This document shows positions 37,123 through 45,885 of a stretch of DNA of 64,000 nt, piece by piece. The notes below the pieces were generated by a model. That model had not been told where the DNA came from, ran no database searches, and saw nothing but the letters and a program-made list of their open reading frames with translations. Source of the stretch: Loktanella sp. 5RATIMAR09 (GTDB lineage Bacteria > Pseudomonadota > Alphaproteobacteria > Rhodobacterales > Rhodobacteraceae). The position numbers and the translations under genes were made by a program. Within the stretch, counting starts at the first letter, position 1. Every line of letters begins with the position of its first letter. The stretch lies in contig NZ_LJAL01000008.1 in assembly GCF_001419985.1 (NCBI RefSeq), positions 62,001-126,000 of the forward strand, written 5' to 3'.

Positions 37123-38919
37123 CTACTTATTAACCACGTAAGTGCCAGGAGCGGGCGCCAACACGGGGTGATCATCGTCTCCGAGGAGGCGTGCGGTGAC
37201 TTTTTTGCCTGATTTTTCCGACAGCCATGCGTCCCAGCGCGGCCACCAGGACCCTTCATGCTTCTCGGCACTGACAAGCCAGTCATCCGCAGTCAATCCA
37301 AGCTCTGGGTTGGTGTAATGGCCGTATTTGTTCTTGCTGGGGGGATTGATGATGCCCGCGATGTGCCCGCTCTCGGACAGGATGAATGTCTTATCCTTGG
37401 ATCCCATCTGCGTTACACCGGTATAGCTGCTTTTCCATGCGGCAATGTGATCCGTTTCGCAGGCAATTGCGCATAAGGGCACAGAGACATCTTTGAGGTG
37501 CACAGTCTCGCCCGCAATCTCGAAGCCTGCGGTCGCAAATCTGTCGTTCTGGCACAGCCCGCGCAAATACTCGACCGCCATGCCGGCCGGAAGGTTGGTG
37601 CCATCCCCGTTCCAATAGAGCAGATCAAAGGCTGGCGGCGCCTTGCCCATCATATAGCTTTTGATGGCAGGCCCATAGATCAGGTCATTGGAGCGCAGGT
37701 AGGAAAAGGTCCGCGACATGAAGAACGAGTCGAGGATGCCGTTTTCCCGCACCTCATTTTCGATGCCGTCGACAAAATCATCATCAAGAAACACCCCGAC
37801 CTCACCCCGATCCGAAAAATCGGTAAGTGTTGTAAAGAATGTCGCGGCATTCACCGAGGTGTCCTTGCGCTGCTTCATCAAAGCCAGCGTCAGCGACAGC
37901 GTCGTCCCTGCGATGCAGTACCCTACCGCGTTGACCTTTTTGACGTCGCAGATGTCTTTGACCTCTTTGATCGCGGTCAGATAGCCCTGCTCGACGTAAT
38001 CGGTCATCGACGTATCGCGATACCCCGCATCAGGGTTGACCCAAGAGACGACGAAAACCGTATAGCCCTGATCCACCGCCCATTTGATCATGCTGTTTTG
38101 CGGTTTGAGATCAAGAATGTAGAATTTGTTGATCCACGGCGGGAAGATAATCAGCGGGGTCTCGTATACTTTTTCCGTCGTTGGCGCATATTGGATCAGT
38201 TCGAACAAATGGTTGCGATAGACCACCGCACCCGGTGTTGTGGCAAGGTTCTCACCCAGCTTGAACGCTTTCTTATCGGCCAGCGTGACCACAAGGTCGC
38301 CGTCATTGGCCTCAAGATCGGCAATCAGGTTTTCCAGCCCGGCAACAAGGCTCTCGCCCTCGGTTTCAGCCGCCAGCGCCAGCGCCTCGGGGTTGGTAGG
38401 TAAAAAATTGGTCGGGCTGATCATATCAACCAGTTGCTGGCTGAAATAGCGCAACCGCTTCTTTTCCTCAGAATCAAGCGTGTCGATATCATCGACGGCC
38501 TGCTGCACTGCAGAAGCATTCATCAGGTACTGCTGCTTGATGAAATTGAAATATGGGTTGGTGTCCCAAAGCTCATGCGCAAACCGGCGGTCCTTGGGCG
38601 TTTCATCTGTCGGCGGCGTCAGCTTGCCTTGCGCCAAGAGGTGCTGCGCCTCGACATAATGCTTGACTGATTTCCCCCAGAATTCGAGCTGATGCTCGAT
38701 CAGTTTGGCGGGATTATGCATCATTTCAGCCATGTAGGCGGTCGCGGCCTTGACGTAGAGCTCCTGACTGGGCCCTTGCAACGCAGGCGCGACAGCGCGG
38801 CCTTGCGCCATGACCTTTAACAAACGCTGGGTAAGCTCCTCAACCCGGGCAAGATTGGCCTCGAGTTTTGCAACATTGTCGCCAACAGCCTCTTGCGTAT
38901 CCAAATCGTTTGTTGTCAT
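37123..38919 (-). CDS. phaC: Class I poly(3-hydroxyalkanoate) synthase
   Basis: Polymerises 3-hydroxyacyl-CoA into PHA on the granule surface. The protein has 598 residues from the ATG at 38919 (AAGGA 8 bases upstream). The lipase-like box is NAVGYCIAGTTLS with catalytic Cys335. Asp490 (CETDHIAAWKSS) and His519 (SESGHIAGIINPPS) complete the triad. The class I N-terminal domain (SQELYVKAATAYMAEMMHNP) is intact. It is divergent from the depolymerase phaZ; a PhaR-type dyad lies between them. Confidence 0.97.
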   Translation of the reverse strand: MTTNDLDTQEAVGDNVAKLEANLARVEELTQRLLKVMAQGRAVAPALQGPSQELYVKAATAYMAEMMHNPAKLIEHQLEFWGKSVKHYVEAQHLLAQGKLTPPTDETPKDRRFAHELWDTNPYFNFIKQQYLMNASAVQQAVDDIDTLDSEEKKRLRYFSQQLVDMISPTNFLPTNPEALALAAETEGESLVAGLENLIADLEANDGDLVVTLADKKAFKLGENLATTPGAVVYRNHLFELIQYAPTTEKVYETPLIIFPPWINKFYILDLKPQNSMIKWAVDQGYTVFVVSWVNPDAGYRDTSMTDYVEQGYLTAIKEVKDICDVKKVNAVGYCIAGTTLSLTLALMKQRKDTSVNAATFFTTLTDFSDRGEVGVFLDDDFVDGIENEVRENGILDSFFMSRTFSYLRSNDLIYGPAIKSYMMGKAPPAFDLLYWNGDGTNLPAGMAVEYLRGLCQNDRFATAGFEIAGETVHLKDVSVPLCAIACETDHIAAWKSSYTGVTQMGSKDKTFILSESGHIAGIINPPSKNKYGHYTNPELGLTADDWLVSAEKHEGSWWPRWDAWLSEKSGKKVTARLLGDDDHPVLAPAPGTYVVNK

Positions 38920-38937
38920 TTTAACGTCCTTGTGCAT

Positions 38938-38955
38938 ATGCTGCAGGTGCAGCAT
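38938..38955. promoter_or_regulatory. PhaR-type dyad between phaC and phaZ
   Basis: ATGCTGC-AGGT-GCAGCAT is a perfect 7-bp dyad with a 4-base spacer, matching the arms of the first phaP site. It lies 19 bases before the phaC start and 31 before the phaZ start, so a bound repressor could act on both. Confidence 0.7.
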
Positions 38956-38985
38956 GGGCTGCGCCTACCATCGGAGTTCGAATAA

Positions 38986-40257
38986 ATGAAGTATATGATG
39001 ACCTACGACCTGATGGAAAGCATGCGCAACACCAATCAGTGGCTTGGATCAACAGCGCGCGCTTTTGCATCCTATCCTGTGATGTCATGGGGCGCGAACC
39101 CCGCGATGGACTGGCTCAAGGCCTGGGGCGAAGTCACCGAGCGCACATTCGCGCGTATGGTCGCCAAACCTGACTGGAATATTCCGGTGCAAACAAATCT
39201 TGATGGCACCGATATGGTGGTAACAACCGAAGTGGTTGTTGAACGCGCGTTTGGTGATCTGATCCGTTTCCGTGTCGGCGCCCGCCCTGACCGGACCCGC
39301 AAAGTCCTGTTGGTGGCGCCTATGTCGGGGCACTACGCCACGCTGCTGCGCAAAACCGTCATCAGCCTGCTGCCCGATTGCGATGTCTATATCACCGACT
39401 GGCACAACGCCCGCGATATTCCTGTCAGTGAAGGCAAATTCGATATCGAAGATTACACCCTCTATCTGATGGATTTCATGCGCGAGATGGGCCCGGACAC
39501 CCATGTGCTGGCCATTTGTCAGCCGGTACCGCTTGCGCTGGCGGCGACGGCTTATTTGGCCGAGCTTGACCCTGACGCGCAGCCGCGCTCGCTCACCCTG
39601 ATCGGTGGCCCTGTGGATCCCGACGCAAACCCGACTGAAGTCACCGATTTCGGACGCTCTGTCACCATGGGGCAGCTGGAAGAGACCATGATCCAGCGCG
39701 TCGGTTTCAAATATGCGGGCGTCGGCCGGATGGTGTACCCCGGGTTGTTGCAGCTTGCATCGTTCATTTCAATGAACGGCGAGACTCATGCCAACGCCTT
39801 CCGCGATGAAATAATCCGTGTCGCAAAAGGCGAAGCCTCGGACCATGACCGGCACAATCAGTTTTACGACGAATACCTTGCTGTTATGGATATGACCGCC
39901 GAGTTTTATCTTTCGACCGTCGAGCGCATCTTCAAAGGCCGCGAAATAGCGCGCAACGAATTTGTGGTTGCCGGTCACAAGGTGGACTTCAGCAAGATCA
40001 CGACCGTTGCTGTCAAAATCGTTGAAGGCGAAGACGATGATATCTCGGCCCCTGGCCAGTGTCTGGCTGCACTTGATCTGCTCACGGGTCTGCCAGACAG
40101 CAAGAAGGCCGCACATCTTGAACCTGGCGCGGGCCATTACGGCATCTTTGCCGGGGGTAGCTGGCGCAACAATATCCGGCCACTGGTGCTGGATTTCATT
40201 GATGCCAACGCCGACGGCCCAAAGGGCAAATCGCGCAACGTCGTTGCGATCAAGTAA
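38986..40257 (+). CDS. phaZ: Intracellular polyhydroxyalkanoate depolymerase
   Basis: Mobilises stored PHA. The protein has 423 residues, starting MKYMMTYDLMESMRNTNQWL, typical of the i-PhaZ family. The active cysteine is likely Cys178 in VLAICQPVPLALAA, replacing the serine of lipases as in other i-PhaZ enzymes. The C-terminal His is probably in EPGAGHYGIFAGGSWR. GGAG lies ahead of the ATG. It is divergent from phaC, and the last 8 bases overlap a convergent alpha/beta hydrolase. Confidence 0.94.
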   Translation: MKYMMTYDLMESMRNTNQWLGSTARAFASYPVMSWGANPAMDWLKAWGEVTERTFARMVAKPDWNIPVQTNLDGTDMVVTTEVVVERAFGDLIRFRVGARPDRTRKVLLVAPMSGHYATLLRKTVISLLPDCDVYITDWHNARDIPVSEGKFDIEDYTLYLMDFMREMGPDTHVLAICQPVPLALAATAYLAELDPDAQPRSLTLIGGPVDPDANPTEVTDFGRSVTMGQLEETMIQRVGFKYAGVGRMVYPGLLQLASFISMNGETHANAFRDEIIRVAKGEASDHDRHNQFYDEYLAVMDMTAEFYLSTVERIFKGREIARNEFVVAGHKVDFSKITTVAVKIVEGEDDDISAPGQCLAALDLLTGLPDSKKAAHLEPGAGHYGIFAGGSWRNNIRPLVLDFIDANADGPKGKSRNVVAIK

Positions 40258-40990
40258 ATCGGCTGGCTGGCGCTGCCGGTCGCAGCATCATGGGTTGCTT
40301 CATCCAGCGCTGTAACGCGTCGGTTGTGGCATCGGGTGCCTCAAGCGTGGGCAGATAGCCCGCGCCTTCGATGATCTCCAGCTGCGCATAAGGGATCAGT
40401 TCGGCCAGAAATTCATGGCGTTTGAGCTGATACTGCCCGTCATAGCGTCCGCAAATCACCGCCGTTGGCTGCAGGATTTGGCGCAATGTACCTTGTTGGT
40501 CCTTGCGGCGCTGCAAAGCGCGCGCCTGTTTGACATAAGTCTCCGGCCCCAGCGCATCACCCATCGCCGTCAGTTCGCGCACCAGTTCAACCTTATCCGT
40601 GGACGGGGCCATCCATGTCGAGTTGATTTCATGCTGCAAGACATCTTTCCATCTGCCCGCGCGCGCCGCGATGATATGCGGCTCGCGCGCGGCTGCGGCT
40701 TCGGGGGTGTCTGCTTGCGGGCTTGTGCTGATCAAGGCAATCCGCGTGACGCGTTCGGGGGCGCGTCGGATCACCTCCATCGCAACCATTCCGCCAAGAC
40801 CCATGCCGCAAAGCGCAAATTTAGGCGGCGACCAGCTGAGGATCTGGCTTGCGATCTCCTCGATCCGTTCCCCACAGGTGGGGGGGGCGATCATGACGGC
40901 ATGCGCCTGCGACAGCACCTGTAGTTGCGGCGCAAAAACGCGCGCGTCAGATAACATCGGCGGAATCATCACCAGCGTTTCACGCGGCAT
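40250..40990 (-). CDS. Alpha/beta-hydrolase-fold protein lacking the catalytic Ser and His
   Basis: A 246-residue protein with a recognisable alpha/beta hydrolase layout. The nucleophile elbow, usually GHSMGG, reads CGMGLGGMVAMEV, so Ser is Gly64. The expected His in GAGHLP reads EGAGYLPTLE (Tyr212). Only the acid, Asp184 in VICGRYDGQ, remains. It may be a binding or scaffold protein rather than an esterase. It follows phaZ tail to tail. Other members near PHA genes are esterases or thioesterases, but catalysis is not supported here. Confidence 0.75.
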   Translation of the reverse strand: MPRETLVMIPPMLSDARVFAPQLQVLSQAHAVMIAPPTCGERIEEIASQILSWSPPKFALCGMGLGGMVAMEVIRRAPERVTRIALISTSPQADTPEAAAAREPHIIAARAGRWKDVLQHEINSTWMAPSTDKVELVRELTAMGDALGPETYVKQARALQRRKDQQGTLRQILQPTAVICGRYDGQYQLKRHEFLAELIPYAQLEIIEGAGYLPTLEAPDATTDALQRWMKQPMMLRPAAPASRFT

Positions 40991-41071
40991 TGTGCAAAAG
41001 CCCTAACAAACTGCTCAACCTTTATCGGTTTTTTACCACTGTGGCGCGGGAACCGTTGTTCTGCAAGTGTT

Positions 41072-41944
41072 TCAGCGTCCAGTCAGCCCTTGCACCCAAG
41101 CGATAATCTGCCGAGCAAGGAGGTCTGTCTGGCCGGGCGAGAAGACATCGCCAGCCATCACATGCCCCATCGCATCGTCTGCGGGCATTTGTGCAAGCGT
41201 CACAACATCCGTATCGCACCCCCAGCGCGCAATAACCTGACGTGTGTCATCCGGGTGCACCACCTGATCGCCTTCATTGAAACAAAAGAGCGCGGGCGTC
41301 TGGATGACCGCAAGATCCGCATTGCGCACAGCACGCACCGCATCGGCCATGACATGCACCGCCGCGATCGGCACGTTCAGCGTCCAATAGGCGGCGTGAT
41401 CTGCGTTGATCGGCTCAATCCTGCGCGTGGCACCAGCGACGTACTTGGCCCAATGCCGCGCTGCGGGCAGATCAAGCACGCGCTGCACCGTACGGTTGCG
41501 CAGCCCAAAGTTGGGCGAGACATGGACCATTGCTTTCACCTGCATACCCTCAGCCAAAGCGAGCGTCGCCAAGGTGCATCCGGTGGAACAGCCCATGACG
41601 ATGACCTCTTCGCCCAGGGTTTGCGCAATCGCCATCGCCCCGGCCACGTCACGACGCCAATCGGCCAGCGTGGCCCGCCCCATTGCATCGCGATCCTGCC
41701 CGTGGCCCGTCAGCCGCGTGAAATGCAGGTTTGCGCCCAGTGCATCGGCCACGAGGTCCGGTAGCGGGCGCAACTCTTGTCCGGTTGCAGAAAACCCGTG
41801 AATGTAAAGAACCGCCATCTGCGTGCGCGTAGCAGGCGCACCCGCCCAGATGATCTGCTTTTCGCAGCCTGCGCGCAGGTTGGGCACCTGTGCCTCTGCG
41901 CTGGCAAGTGTGGCCTCTATGGTCGCCAAATCAGGCAAGTGCAC
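41072..41944 (-). CDS. Alpha/beta hydrolase (carboxylesterase-like)
   Basis: A 290-residue protein from a GTG at 41944; a TTG at 41980 is an alternative, and neither has a strong ribosome site. The motif AVLYIHGFSATGQELRPLPD forms the oxyanion region and the nucleophile lies in VIVMGCSTGCTLA (Ser). The acid is in LFCFNEGDQVVHPDD and the His in DDAMGHVMAGDVFSPG. The substrate is unknown. The start overlaps the upstream GPH transporter gene, suggesting co-translation. Confidence 0.75.
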   Translation of the reverse strand: MHLPDLATIEATLASAEAQVPNLRAGCEKQIIWAGAPATRTQMAVLYIHGFSATGQELRPLPDLVADALGANLHFTRLTGHGQDRDAMGRATLADWRRDVAGAMAIAQTLGEEVIVMGCSTGCTLATLALAEGMQVKAMVHVSPNFGLRNRTVQRVLDLPAARHWAKYVAGATRRIEPINADHAAYWTLNVPIAAVHVMADAVRAVRNADLAVIQTPALFCFNEGDQVVHPDDTRQVIARWGCDTDVVTLAQMPADDAMGHVMAGDVFSPGQTDLLARQIIAWVQGLTGR

Positions 41945-43268
41945 GTCCAGCCATGGGCCGGTAGACCACCACCAGACCAAGGAGTGCCACGATCAGGATA
42001 CCAGCCGGAATGAGCGTGATCGCCATTTGCAATGCCCGCAGCGCATCTGCGGACTGCGACACCACAGTCCCCGTCGCCTCTTGCCATCCTGCCGCCGCCA
42101 ACGTCAGGCCCAATACGGCAGGGGCCACTGCATTCGCCAGCTTTTGTCCAAAGAGCCAGACCGCCGAAAATGCCCCTTCAATAGCCACACCGCTCTCGCG
42201 GCGGGTGATGTCCATCAGATCCGGGTAGATCGCCCAAGGGATTTGCTGATAGGCGCCGTTTGTCATGCCCGCCAGTACGAACATACCTGCGATGACGGTC
42301 ACATTGACCGATGGCAGCATCGTAAAAAGCGCGTAGAGCAGCACCACGTAAAGACCCAGCCCCAGCACCAGTGCGCCCAGTTTGCCAAACCTGTGGGACA
42401 AAAGCACCCAGACGGCTTGGCTGAGAATAGAACCGACAACAAAGGCCGCGAACATCAGACTGAGCGTGGTCAGCGCAGTGGCTGCCCCCGAGAGCAGCGT
42501 ATCACCGCTGTCGACGATCAGATAAAGTGCGGCAAAGGGCAGGCCTGCCGTAATCATTGCAATCGCGAGTGTCATGACACCGTAAAGCAGGACCAGAACC
42601 ACAAAGGCCTTGTTGGCAAAGACCAGCCCGAACATGCCTGTCAGGTTCACCTGTGCTGCCTGTTCAACACGGGGTGCCTTGCGGATCGACCAGAGCGACA
42701 ACCAGACCGCCCCGATCATGAGCGGTGTGACCAGCAGAGCCGCCATGGCATAACCCGTTGATCCCGCCAGACCGGGGATCACAGCACCACCGATCAGAAT
42801 ACCGATGCTCGCAAACGCCATGCGAAACCCTGTCATCGCAGACCGTTCCTTGGGATCTTGCGTGATCTCGCCCGATTGCGCGCCATAAGGGATTGCCACC
42901 ATCGTAAAACCGATTGTCGCCACCACAAAGAACGCCACCACCCAAGCCAGATTTGCGCCCATGCCAAGACCTGCTGGCACTGAGAAAAGCCCCACCATCC
43001 CCAGAGACATCACCACAACGCCAAAAAACATCCAAGGTGCGCGCCGTCCATAGCGGCTTTGGGTCCGGTCACTCAGATAGCCCACAAGCGGATCGGTAAT
43101 CATGTCAAAAACCAGAACTGCGGTCGTCACAAACCCCGCAATGCCAACCGGCACCCCCAGATAGGCTGTCAAATAGGTCAGAACGAGGAGTTGCTTGACC
43201 ACAACAAAGACAACAACGCCCATGTCGGCAAGGCCCCAGCCTGCCTTCTGCCCCAACGATAGCGCCAT
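41931..43268 (-). CDS. GPH-type sugar:cation symporter (MFS superfamily)
   Basis: A 445-residue membrane transporter with about 12 helices. The opening LGQKAGWGLADMGVVVFVVV and the loop VFDMITDPLVGYLSDRTQSR (then YGRRAPWM) are signatures of the glycoside-pentoside-hexuronide:cation symporters. The substrate cannot be told and no sugar-catabolic genes are adjacent. It overlaps the downstream hydrolase, which might act on the transported compound. Confidence 0.85.
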   Translation of the reverse strand: MALSLGQKAGWGLADMGVVVFVVVKQLLVLTYLTAYLGVPVGIAGFVTTAVLVFDMITDPLVGYLSDRTQSRYGRRAPWMFFGVVVMSLGMVGLFSVPAGLGMGANLAWVVAFFVVATIGFTMVAIPYGAQSGEITQDPKERSAMTGFRMAFASIGILIGGAVIPGLAGSTGYAMAALLVTPLMIGAVWLSLWSIRKAPRVEQAAQVNLTGMFGLVFANKAFVVLVLLYGVMTLAIAMITAGLPFAALYLIVDSGDTLLSGAATALTTLSLMFAAFVVGSILSQAVWVLLSHRFGKLGALVLGLGLYVVLLYALFTMLPSVNVTVIAGMFVLAGMTNGAYQQIPWAIYPDLMDITRRESGVAIEGAFSAVWLFGQKLANAVAPAVLGLTLAAAGWQEATGTVVSQSADALRALQMAITLIPAGILIVALLGLVVVYRPMAGRALA

Positions 43269-43338
43269 ACTGCCCCCTTTCCAAGGATGTCCGGCAGACT
43301 AAGCAGAGGCTTCGTTTTTCCCAAAGCGGAACGTGGCG

Positions 43339-44097
43339 TCAGTCGTAGGGTGGGTGTTCACCCACCTGCCCCAAGACATCCTCGACCGCCGCCACGATGA
43401 TGTCGAGGCAGGTCTGATCAGAGAACCGATGATCGGCCCCTTTCACAAGCGTCAGCCGCATGTCGGGGCCTGTGGCATGGTCCAGCAGCCGCAGAGCCAC
43501 GGACATATCCACATCCGCATCGGCGGTGCCCTGCAAAAACCGCACCGGAAAAGGCAGCGGTAGCGGATCACGCAACACCAACCGCGTCCGCCCTTCCTCA
43601 ATCAGGCGGCTAGTGATGATATAAGGCTCGCCGTACTCCGACGGTAGCGCCACCTGCCCCGCCATCAGTTCGGTTTTTTGGTCGTCAGAGAACCCCGCCC
43701 ACATGCTGTCTTCGGTAAAATCCGGCGCGGCAGCGATGGTCACCAACCCCGCAACCCGTTCCGGCATGACCCGTGCGACAAGCAGGGATATCCACCCGCC
43801 CATACTGGACCCGACGAGCACGACCTTGCCCGCCAGCAACCCGATGGCCGCGCAAGCATCTTCGAACCAGTCACCGATTGCACCATCAGTGAACGCTTCG
43901 CTGCTTTCGCCGTGACCCGAGTAGTCGAACCGCAGGAACGCCCGGCCCTGCGCGCGCGCCCATTCCTCCAGAAAGACCGCTTTGGTCCCGCCCATGTCGG
44001 ATTTGAAGCCGCCAAGGAACACGACAGCGGGGCCGGTCCCGTCGGTCAGGTGATAGGCGATCCTGCGCCCTTGCGGTGTTACAAGTTCATCAGGCAT
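43339..44097 (-). CDS. Alpha/beta hydrolase (acyl-protein thioesterase/ABHD10-like)
   Basis: A 252-residue protein with a complete triad: nucleophile in VVLVGSSMGGWISLLVA (second Ser), acid in LQGTADADVDM, His in KGADHRFSDQT. FLGGFKSDMGGTKAVFLEEW near the start matches the subgroup that includes human ABHD10 and many alphaproteobacterial carboxylesterases. It overlaps the end of the next MFS gene by 8 bases, so the two are co-transcribed. Confidence 0.82.
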   Translation of the reverse strand: MPDELVTPQGRRIAYHLTDGTGPAVVFLGGFKSDMGGTKAVFLEEWARAQGRAFLRFDYSGHGESSEAFTDGAIGDWFEDACAAIGLLAGKVVLVGSSMGGWISLLVARVMPERVAGLVTIAAAPDFTEDSMWAGFSDDQKTELMAGQVALPSEYGEPYIITSRLIEEGRTRLVLRDPLPLPFPVRFLQGTADADVDMSVALRLLDHATGPDMRLTLVKGADHRFSDQTCLDIIVAAVEDVLGQVGEHPPYD

Positions 44098-45361
44098 TTT
44101 GTACGTCTTCCAAGCCGGTTGCGATCAGGCTTGCAAGAAAACACATCGCTGCAAAAAGGCCAATCACCAAGGTCACGCTGTAGGCAGCGAGCGCTGCAAA
44201 AAGCGCGCCTGCCGTCAAGAGCACGACACCGACGATTGTATTGGACACCGCTGTATAGCTTGCCCTGACGGCTGGAGCAGCCATATCTACCAGATGCGTC
44301 GAACGTCCCTGCCGCACGCCGTTGTATGCAATCATGATCCCGAATAGCATCACTGGGATCACCCCTGTCACCGTACTGATGCCCGTGAGATCAAGGACAA
44401 CAACAAGTGCCAGCATCCCGCCTCCCGCTACTCCGGCAAGCCGCAACACAGCCGCTGACGAGCGATCCGACAACCGCCCCCAGACATAGGACGACAGTAA
44501 CGACGCCACTGCCGAAGCCAGCACGAGAACGCCCAGCTGGCCCAGCGCGCTATCGGGTTGCAGCATCACCAGATAGGGCGGCGCAAGCGCTGTTCCGACA
44601 AGCAAACTGCGCACGACAATAAAGCGGGTCAGCTGCGGGTCGTCGCGCAACAGCGAAAACTGTGCGACAGCATCAGTACCGTCACCCTCCATCGGCACTT
44701 CCCGAAGTGTGGAAAACAGCACCGCCGCGCCAACCCAGAGACAGGCCGCCAAGCTGATGGCCCCGATCACCAAAGCGTAACGCCCGCCAACGCCCAACAC
44801 CAAAATCAGCGCAAAAACGATGACGCCGACGGCAGCGGACGAACTGGCAAAACCGGTTGCCGTACCCCGGCGCGATTTCGCGACGGTCTTGCCCAGCACA
44901 TCCTTGTAGCTTGCCGAACAAACCGAGCGCGCCAAAGCCAGCAGCGCCAGAAGCCCCACGATGGTCGCGCCCGCCACGGTCCCCTCCAGCGTCAGCCCTG
45001 CCAGCACGATCAGCGCCGCAGCAATGCCCTGCACAAAGGCGCCACCGGCCCAGAACCATTTGCGGATCTTGCGACGCGCGATGATCGGCGCCGTCCAGAG
45101 TTGCGGTAAAAGCGCACCCGCTTCACGCACGGGGACAAGCAAACCAACCCAGAACGCACCGGCGCCAAGGTTGGTCAAAAGCCAACTGAGCACCAGTTTG
45201 GGGTCAATCAGCCCATCGGCAATCTTGGACGCACTCAGTGAAAGGATATGGCGCAGAAAACTGCCCGTCTCGGCCTTGGCCGCAGCATCGGGTAGATCGG
45301 TGTCGTCACTGGACCCATCGGTCAGTGTGGCGAATAGTTTTTGAGATAGTGTCTGTGTCAT
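44090..45361 (-). CDS. MFS transporter
   Basis: A 423-residue integral membrane protein. An N-terminal soluble stretch of about 40 residues is followed by roughly 11-12 helices. The central loop (LREVPMEGDGTDAVAQFSLL) separates two six-helix halves, and YVWGRLSDRSSAAVL is the MFS loop motif of the second half. The substrate is unknown. It is the first gene of a pair with the downstream hydrolase. Confidence 0.82.
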   Translation of the reverse strand: MTQTLSQKLFATLTDGSSDDTDLPDAAAKAETGSFLRHILSLSASKIADGLIDPKLVLSWLLTNLGAGAFWVGLLVPVREAGALLPQLWTAPIIARRKIRKWFWAGGAFVQGIAAALIVLAGLTLEGTVAGATIVGLLALLALARSVCSASYKDVLGKTVAKSRRGTATGFASSSAAVGVIVFALILVLGVGGRYALVIGAISLAACLWVGAAVLFSTLREVPMEGDGTDAVAQFSLLRDDPQLTRFIVVRSLLVGTALAPPYLVMLQPDSALGQLGVLVLASAVASLLSSYVWGRLSDRSSAAVLRLAGVAGGGMLALVVVLDLTGISTVTGVIPVMLFGIMIAYNGVRQGRSTHLVDMAAPAVRASYTAVSNTIVGVVLLTAGALFAALAAYSVTLVIGLFAAMCFLASLIATGLEDVQNA

Positions 45362-45430
45362 TGTGCTCTCCGGCCCAATGACCTAGCGCGCCGCGCAGGG
45401 TTTTCACGCGGACAACCCCAGTCTGTTTAT

Positions 45431-45676
45431 TCAGCCGCTCACATAGACCGACTTTTTGGGGCGATAAAAGATTTTCTGGTCGTGCAAACGGCCCAGCAGT
45501 TCCTCGTTCTCGCGCTGGTCTTGCTCAATCACGCGGATCGATTCCAAATGTGCCGGATTTTCTTCTGTCAGGGCCAGACGCATGCGCGACAATTCACGAC
45601 CACGGGCGCGCAGCGCCTCTTCGATCATATCGACATCGCGAATGCTCAGGTCAAACGTGCGGTTGTAGCTTGGCAT
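45431..45676 (-). CDS. Conserved hypothetical small protein
   Basis: An 81-residue helical protein (SIRDVDMIEEALRARGRELS, then a coiled-coil-like stretch with ESIRVIEQDQRENEELLGRL) ending KIFYRPKKSVYVSG. It has no signal peptide or membrane helix. I do not recognise a function. The clean codon use and the well-formed end suggest a real gene, probably restricted to Rhodobacterales. Confidence 0.65.
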   Translation of the reverse strand: MPSYNRTFDLSIRDVDMIEEALRARGRELSRMRLALTEENPAHLESIRVIEQDQRENEELLGRLHDQKIFYRPKKSVYVSG

Positions 45677-45790
45677 GGACTTACCCCAACATCTAGGTTT
45701 CGGATCGGAAACTCATGTCGTGTTTACCGCCATTTGCGTCGCAGTCAACGTATATCTGTGCATACAAATCATGCGGCACGCGCAAAGCGC

Positions 45791-45819
45791 TTGACCTCAT
45801 TGCAGCGCATTGCCATGTA
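45791..45819 (+). promoter_or_regulatory. Possible promoter of thrS
   Basis: TTGACC (45791-45796), then 17 bases, then CATGTA (45814-45819), 67 bases before the thrS ATG. The -35 is good and the -10 is weak. It is a tentative reading. Confidence 0.3.
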
Positions 45820-45885
45820 GCGACAACACATAACCCGCAACCGGGCGTTTTGTAGGCGCCAAACAGACGAGGAGCTTGCCCCGAG

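Noticed and set aside
37498..38403. 301-codon plus-strand frame opposite phaC
   Set aside because: It is antisense to phaC, which has a full catalytic triad; the frame is Arg/His-rich without domain features.
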